This document shows positions 59,223 to 64,000 of a stretch of DNA of 64,000 nt, piece by piece; positions within the stretch are counted from its first letter, which is position 1; each line of letters starts with the position of its first letter. Origin of the DNA: Tritrichomonas musculus (lineage: Eukaryota > Parabasalia > Tritrichomonadida > Tritrichomonadidae). The translations under genes were made by a program, and so were the position numbers. Location of the stretch: the NCBI GenBank assembly GCA_039105265.1, contig JAPFFF010000014.1, positions 1,674,001 to 1,738,000 on the forward strand. Direction: 5' to 3'. The notes under the pieces were generated by a model. The model made no database searches. It was not told where the DNA came from and worked only from the letters and a program-made list of their open reading frames with translations.

Positions 59223-59943
59223 TGCTGATTAAAAGTTCATTCCCAATATAAATATAAATATAATGTAATTTATCACTATTATATTTTTATTTATTTAATA
59301 TAAATTCGGAGCTCTATAACAAGATATTAAAGATTCTTATTTATCGTTTTTTCATTTTCAAATATTTTGAATTGCTAAAAATTTATGATAAAAAAAAGAA
59401 ATTTCTCAGAACTTTTTTTAGAAAATTGCTGATTAAAAGTTCATTCCCGATATAAATATAAGTATATTATAATATAATACTATTATATATTTATTTATTT
59501 AATATAAATTCGGAGCTCTATAACAAGATATTAAAGATTCTTATTTATCTTTTTTTCATTTTCAAATATTTTGAATTGCTAAAAATTTATGATAAAAAAA
59601 AGAAACTTCTCAGAACTTTTTTTAAAAAATTGCTGATTAAAAGTTCATTCCCGATATAAATATAAGTATATTATAATATAATACTATTATATATTTATTT
59701 ATTTAATATAAATTCGGAGCTCTATAACAAGATATTAAAGATTCTTATTTATCTTTTTTTCATTTTCAAATATTTTGAATTGCTAAAAATTTATGATAAA
59801 AAAAAGAAACTTCTCAGAACTTTTTTTAAAAAATTGCTGATTAAAAGTTCATTCCCAATATAAATATAAGTATATTATAATATAATACTATTATATATTT
59901 ATTTATTTAATATAAATTCGGAGCTCTGTAACAAGATATTAAA
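59223..59943. repeat. 204-bp tandem satellite, about 3.5 copies
   Basis: The phrase TGCTGATTAAAAGTTCATTC starts at 59223, 59427, 59631 and 59835, exactly 204 bases apart each time. ATTCGGAGCTCTATAACAAG and TTTTGAATTGCTAAAAATTT recur in step. Copies 2 and 3 are nearly identical, copy 1 is more diverged (its first 70 bases), and copy 4 is cut at about 59943. It begins 62 bases upstream of the ankyrin-like fragment's ATG. Confidence 0.85.
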
Positions 59944-60669
59944 TGATTTTAAATTTCTTTCAATATTTATATAACTATTGAAAAATTATAAATCTTAATT
60001 TGGTCAACTTTTATTAATTAAATGCTTTTTTATATTATTATATATATAAAAATAAAATAAAAAATTTTTTTCATAAATAAAAATTTTAAATATTTTAACG
60101 AATTTTGATCGTCTACCCACACATATGATTTTAATAAAAAAACCACTTTTTGAATTACCAAAAAAAGATTGATTTAAACCGTATTTTTTTCTGAGAATGT
60201 AAAATATTTTTCAAAAACAAAAAATATGAAATTGAATAGTGAGATCAGGTATTGAATATAATTCCTATCAATCTTTTTTTGGAACACTAAACAGAGTTCA
60301 AAAAACTTTACCTCCATTTCATATTTTAAATCATTTTATCTTTTTTATCAAACAATTTAATTGCATCATTCTTCATTAATAATATATTAGATAATTATCA
60401 TAATATTAATTAAATTTTAAAACATTAATTCATATTTAAAATATAAAGATATGATTATTTTAAATTGAGAGGGAGGTAATGTTTTTTGAACAAGGTTTAT
60501 AATAAAATTCACTTTTTGAGAACAAAATGTTGGAATGTCTAGTATAACATGTTTTCAGTTCTCGCACCTCTTCAAAAATCGTTTATTTTAAAACATTAAT
60601 ATTTTAAAATAAAAACATTAAAAAGCAATAATAAAAGAATTATTAATAATACCAATCACGAAATAAAAT
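59944..60669. other. AT-rich stretch with one transposon-end motif
   Basis: No gene. AGTTCTCGCACCTCTT at about 60559 matches the motif found near 22611 (and in reverse complement near 20664) inside the nested element. No partner end was found within the window. Confidence 0.4.
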
Positions 60670-60677
60670 AAAGTAAG

Positions 60678-61192
60678 CAGGTATGCTTTTCGAGGACGGG
60701 TAAGAGTAGTCTCCCCGAAAATAATTTCGGGATCGAGGAGACTCCCGTACTCGGTTTACCAGAGTAAACCCGAGTAAAATAACCGTTTTACTCTGCCATC
60801 CTCGATTTACTAGAAGTATTCAATTTCCGACGATAACCGAGGTTTCAAGTTCGAAAGAAAATTCTCATTTTTTTTATTATTTTTCCTTCACTTTTGAATA
60901 CTTTATTTTAGTATTAAAGAATTTTTGTCATTGATTATCAAGCTATATCTAACATTTATTTAAAAAAACCATATAATAAACTACTATTTCCAGCAAAATG
61001 ATTCATTTTGAAAATGAATAAAGCTTATTTTTTTATTATTTTTCTGTTAATTTTAAACTCGAGTTTTTCGAGTAAAAAAATGTGAACTTAAAAAAATAAA
61101 CGTTAGAGTAAAATCTTTTTCTCGAAAAAAGTTCGAGGAATAATTTTGAGGAAGACCGTTTAATTATCCGAGTTTACCGAAAGGCATACCTG
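60678..61192. mobile_element. 515-bp hAT-like MITE with 8-bp target duplication and GC-rich hairpins
   Basis: The ends CAGGTATGCTTTTCG (60678) and CGAAAGGCATACCTG (ending 61192) are inverted with one mismatch. AAAGTAAG stands directly outside both ends (60670-60677, 61193-61200), a perfect 8-bp target duplication. The CAGG tip and 8-bp duplication suggest hAT. The left part (60700-60795) packs three perfect hairpins: CCCGAAA/TTTCGGG nested in AGTCTC/GAGACT, GGTTTAC/GTAAACC, and GAGTAAAA/TTTTACTC. No coding capacity. The clean duplication argues for a recent insertion. Confidence 0.82.
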
Positions 61193-61706
61193 AAAGTAAG
61201 AGAATGAAATATATTATTCAAGTTTTTAAATCTGAAATTAATCATTCATACAAATAATAAATGAGTGATTATAAAAAAATGTATCAAAACTCATAATTAC
61301 ATTAGTATATCAACATGTAGAATAAAAATATTGGTTGTAAATAATTAAAACAAGATATTTGAAAAAAACTTTTTAGTTTCTAACATTTTTAGGATTAAGT
61401 AGTATATAATCAATTATAATGTCAAATTCATAGAAGCAATGCAAAATAAAAAGATAAGAATATTAAATCATTTTCAATTTGAAATTTTTTATACAATGTT
61501 TAATTAATATTAAATTTGCGTTAATAACAAAATTATTATCCTATTAAAATTTTAAATATTAAAATTAAATGTTAAATTTATTAAATTTAATGAGATATTC
61601 ATAAATTTATAATTTTGAATTTGAATTGAATAAAAAAACAGGGCCCAATATAAATTTCAATCAGAAAATCTTCTTATTATCAAAATTTTCATAAGTTAAC
61701 AATTCA

Positions 61707-64000
61707 ATGAGTGATTTTATTTTGATTGGCTCGAAGTTTCATTTTCATGATCCTATAAAAGAATTATTAGATATAAGCAATCGAGTCCATAAAAAGTATG
61801 CGAATTCACAAAATAACAATGATTTATTTCAATTATTATTATATATTCCGTCAATCGAAGTAAGCAAAATCGAGAATCTTCTTTCAGATATAAGCAGCAA
61901 TAATTTCAAATCAAAATTTCAAAAATTTGGATACGACTCTTTTTTTGATTATTTTAATTTAGAAAAGCAATATCCTATAATACAAAAATATCCTGATGTA
62001 AAAAATATTTTGATATATTATTTTTGCATTTATTGGTATTTAGATACAAAAGATCAATATGATTTTTCAACAATTTTATCTTTATTAAATATCACACGAG
62101 AAAGTTCATCATCGGTTGATTTAATAGTTCATGATTTTTGTTTTGAGCTTATTTTAAATAAAGCGCTTTCAATGTCCAAATCTGACAATATAATTTTCAT
62201 CCCATTTTTTTTAACATACATAACAACGCTCAAAAATCTACCAAACACATCATTTTATCTTCTTCATACATTATTCGAAATGGCATCATCAACTGGAAAC
62301 GAAACAGACTTAAATTTACTTCAAGAAACAATAAAACACATTTTTATAAATGATTTCGACTGTTTGAAAAACAATGACAATCATTATTCATTATTGATTG
62401 ACACATTAAAAATTAGCTTTAATAATCTTAATTCTCAAAGTCTAAAGATTTTAGGACTTGTTACTCGTGTAAGGAAAGCTTCAATGCGTATCATGGAAAC
62501 CGTTCATTCTCTTTACAAGCATTTTTTTGATTTTATTGTTTCAAATACTGATCAAAATGAGTCACTAAATTTTTTTTCAAATAAAATTACTCGTTTTGAA
62601 AAACAAAACAAAAAGGCAAAACAAACGTTTAAATTTACCATTAATAAAAATTCAATGAGATTTGTTCAATTTCCTTTCTCAGAACTGTCATTTAAAGAAA
62701 AAAAGCCAACAATTTTAAAAGATTGCATTTATTCAAAAGTTGAGAAATTGGCAGATTTCTTATCAGAAGCTTCAAATGACGTAGTTTTGGATTTCATTGC
62801 CCAATTTTCTGTTTTCTTAGATAAAGATAAATATTTCATTGAATTATGTGCATCATTCCTCGAAATTTTGATGAGAGCAGCTGATTCAAAAATAATAGGA
62901 ACAATTGTTGAACTTCTTTCGCAGTCAAAATTGTTTTTACCTTCAATTACAATATTCGACCAAATATACTCTGAAAATTTTATTTTTGATGAAAAAATAA
63001 ATTATCTTCGTGATCGTGTCTTTGAGTTGATATCTACTAAAGATCCAATAAGTGTGTCTATTCTTATCTCGTCATCACAATATTATCCGTTTTTATTAAA
63101 TGAGCATTTGATTCGTATTTTATTGAGGTTCGACCAATTTTCCCCTCAAATTTTTTATGAGAAATCTGCGCAAACTATCATTATTTATTCTGGAATAGAC
63201 CTTGATATATTTATCAATAATAGAGATAAAATGGATTTAAGTCTGCTAAAGTCCGCCTATCTGACCTTCATCCAATATGCGATAATTAATGAAAATTCAT
63301 GTGATTCATTTTTTTCATTTTCATTATTTGTCAACTATTTTCTATCCCTTATTTATCAGCCCTGCTTTCAGATGTTTGCTCTCAGCACATTTCAAAAGTC
63401 ACTCTCAGTCATGAAGCCAAACGAATGTGTAAAGTATTCAATTTTTATCATTGACTTTTTCAAAAAGATGATTAAGTCAAGCATTCAAGAGAAAGACAAG
63501 CAATACCACGACCTTATAGAGAAAGTATTTTCATCATTACTTGTTGGTTTACAATACAATATATCAATTGCACACAATTTCATTTCTTTGTATGAATCAT
63601 TAATGACTTTTATTTCAATTTCACCTTCATTTGACCTTATCATGATCGGCCTTAAATTTTTTCAGCTTTTTTCCTTTACTGAGCCTCACTGGAAGCTTTC
63701 TTCGCGTCACTTATTAATTCTGCATTGGTCTATTGAAAAAGTTTGCGGTGACACACCCGACAATAGAATCGTCACTTCACTTTTCTGCTGTTTAGGCAAT
63801 TCTTCATTTTTGAATTCACAAGATAACATTGTGATTCTCTATCCGTCTGTTTTAACGCTACTTTTCCTTGTTCATTCCAAGGCCGAAGACAAAAACGTTG
63901 ATTTATTGAAAACTTTTTCAAAGCTTTGCTTGTATTCGAACAGCAACGCATTGGCCTTTCATGAAGCCTACATTGACCTTTTACTGGCCAATTTTCTCTG
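61707..64000 (+). CDS. N-terminal part of a very large helical-solenoid protein (runs off the edge)
   Basis: The ATG at 61707 is the first after an in-frame TAA (61692-61694). The frame then stays open to the window end, at least 764 residues. The protein is Phe/Leu/Ile/Ser-rich with helical repeats throughout, without coiled coil or membrane segments. The last visible part (CLYSNSNALAFHEAYIDLLLANFL) resembles the end of the helical region that comes before the concanavalin-like and BEACH domains in very large trichomonad BEACH (LvsA/LYST-type) proteins. That is a guess: no BEACH or WD40 motif lies within the window. Codons become more GC-ending toward the edge. Confidence 0.75.
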   Translation, partial: MSDFILIGSKFHFHDPIKELLDISNRVHKKYANSQNNNDLFQLLLYIPSIEVSKIENLLSDISSNNFKSKFQKFGYDSFFDYFNLEKQYPIIQKYPDVKNILIYYFCIYWYLDTKDQYDFSTILSLLNITRESSSSVDLIVHDFCFELILNKALSMSKSDNIIFIPFFLTYITTLKNLPNTSFYLLHTLFEMASSTGNETDLNLLQETIKHIFINDFDCLKNNDNHYSLLIDTLKISFNNLNSQSLKILGLVTRVRKASMRIMETVHSLYKHFFDFIVSNTDQNESLNFFSNKITRFEKQNKKAKQTFKFTINKNSMRFVQFPFSELSFKEKKPTILKDCIYSKVEKLADFLSEASNDVVLDFIAQFSVFLDKDKYFIELCASFLEILMRAADSKIIGTIVELLSQSKLFLPSITIFDQIYSENFIFDEKINYLRDRVFELISTKDPISVSILISSSQYYPFLLNEHLIRILLRFDQFSPQIFYEKSAQTIIIYSGIDLDIFINNRDKMDLSLLKSAYLTFIQYAIINENSCDSFFSFSLFVNYFLSLIYQPCFQMFALSTFQKSLSVMKPNECVKYSIFIIDFFKKMIKSSIQEKDKQYHDLIEKVFSSLLVGLQYNISIAHNFISLYESLMTFISISPSFDLIMIGLKFFQLFSFTEPHWKLSSRHLLILHWSIEKVCGDTPDNRIVTSLFCCLGNSSFLNSQDNIVILYPSVLTLLFLVHSKAEDKNVDLLKTFSKLCLYSNSNALAFHEAYIDLLLANFL

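Noticed and set aside
1-64000. CRISPR array, bacterial operons, ribosome binding sites
   Set aside because: The window is eukaryotic. The only regular tandem array (204-bp units) has no repeat-spacer structure.

Overview
The window looks like nuclear DNA of a trichomonad (Parabasalia), more like Tritrichomonas than Trichomonas vaginalis, though I cannot prove the species. It is very AT-rich, its genes are long and apparently intronless, intergenic gaps between genes are short, and coiled-coil proteins and PPP phosphatases are prominent. Two genes (enolase and a PP1-type phosphatase) carry a TTCACTTT motif just upstream of the ATG, which resembles the trichomonad initiator (Inr). Several genes have a TAAA that overlaps the stop codon, like the trichomonad poly(A) signal.

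Layout. 0-12 kb: the end of a gene entering from the left, three coiled-coil or low-complexity proteins, and a UBR4-like N-recognin. 12-29 kb: a 17-kb block of mobile elements. It holds a broken fossil (possibly Maverick/Polinton-like), two hairpin repeats, a Kolobok/Mutator-like DDE transposase gene, a Tc1/mariner-like element, and a 7.9-kb element with 165-bp terminal inverted repeats and a 9-bp target duplication (Mutator-like). That last element has further elements nested inside it. 29-34 kb: enolase, a broken myeloid leukemia factor (MLF) gene, a short transposase-like N-terminus, an eroded coding remnant and a clean TTAA MITE. 34-57 kb is gene-dense: a PPP phosphatase, a divergent pair (RRM protein and RNA polymerase III subunit RPC5) 58 bp apart, two unknown proteins, a small unknown protein, ER HSP90 (GRP94), TAF1 with a bromodomain, a DHHC-family protein without its catalytic cysteine, a helical-repeat protein, a PP1-like phosphatase, a PG-rich repeat (SHIPPO/STPGR) protein made of four 195-residue units, and a UBL-UBA protein. 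57-61.7 kb is again repeat-rich: a GC-rich structured patch, a 204-bp tandem satellite, and a 515-bp hAT-like element with an 8-bp target duplication. From 61.7 kb a large open reading frame runs off the right edge.

The genes do not form a pathway. Basal transcription (TAF1, RPC5), protein quality control (GRP94, UBR4-like, UBL-UBA) and cytoskeletal or flagellar parts (STPGR, coiled coils) sit side by side, as is usual in a protist genome without operons.

The strongest signals for follow-up are the young 7.9-kb Mutator-like element that shows no transposase, the DHHC pseudoenzyme, the broken MLF gene, and the elements with clean target-site duplications.
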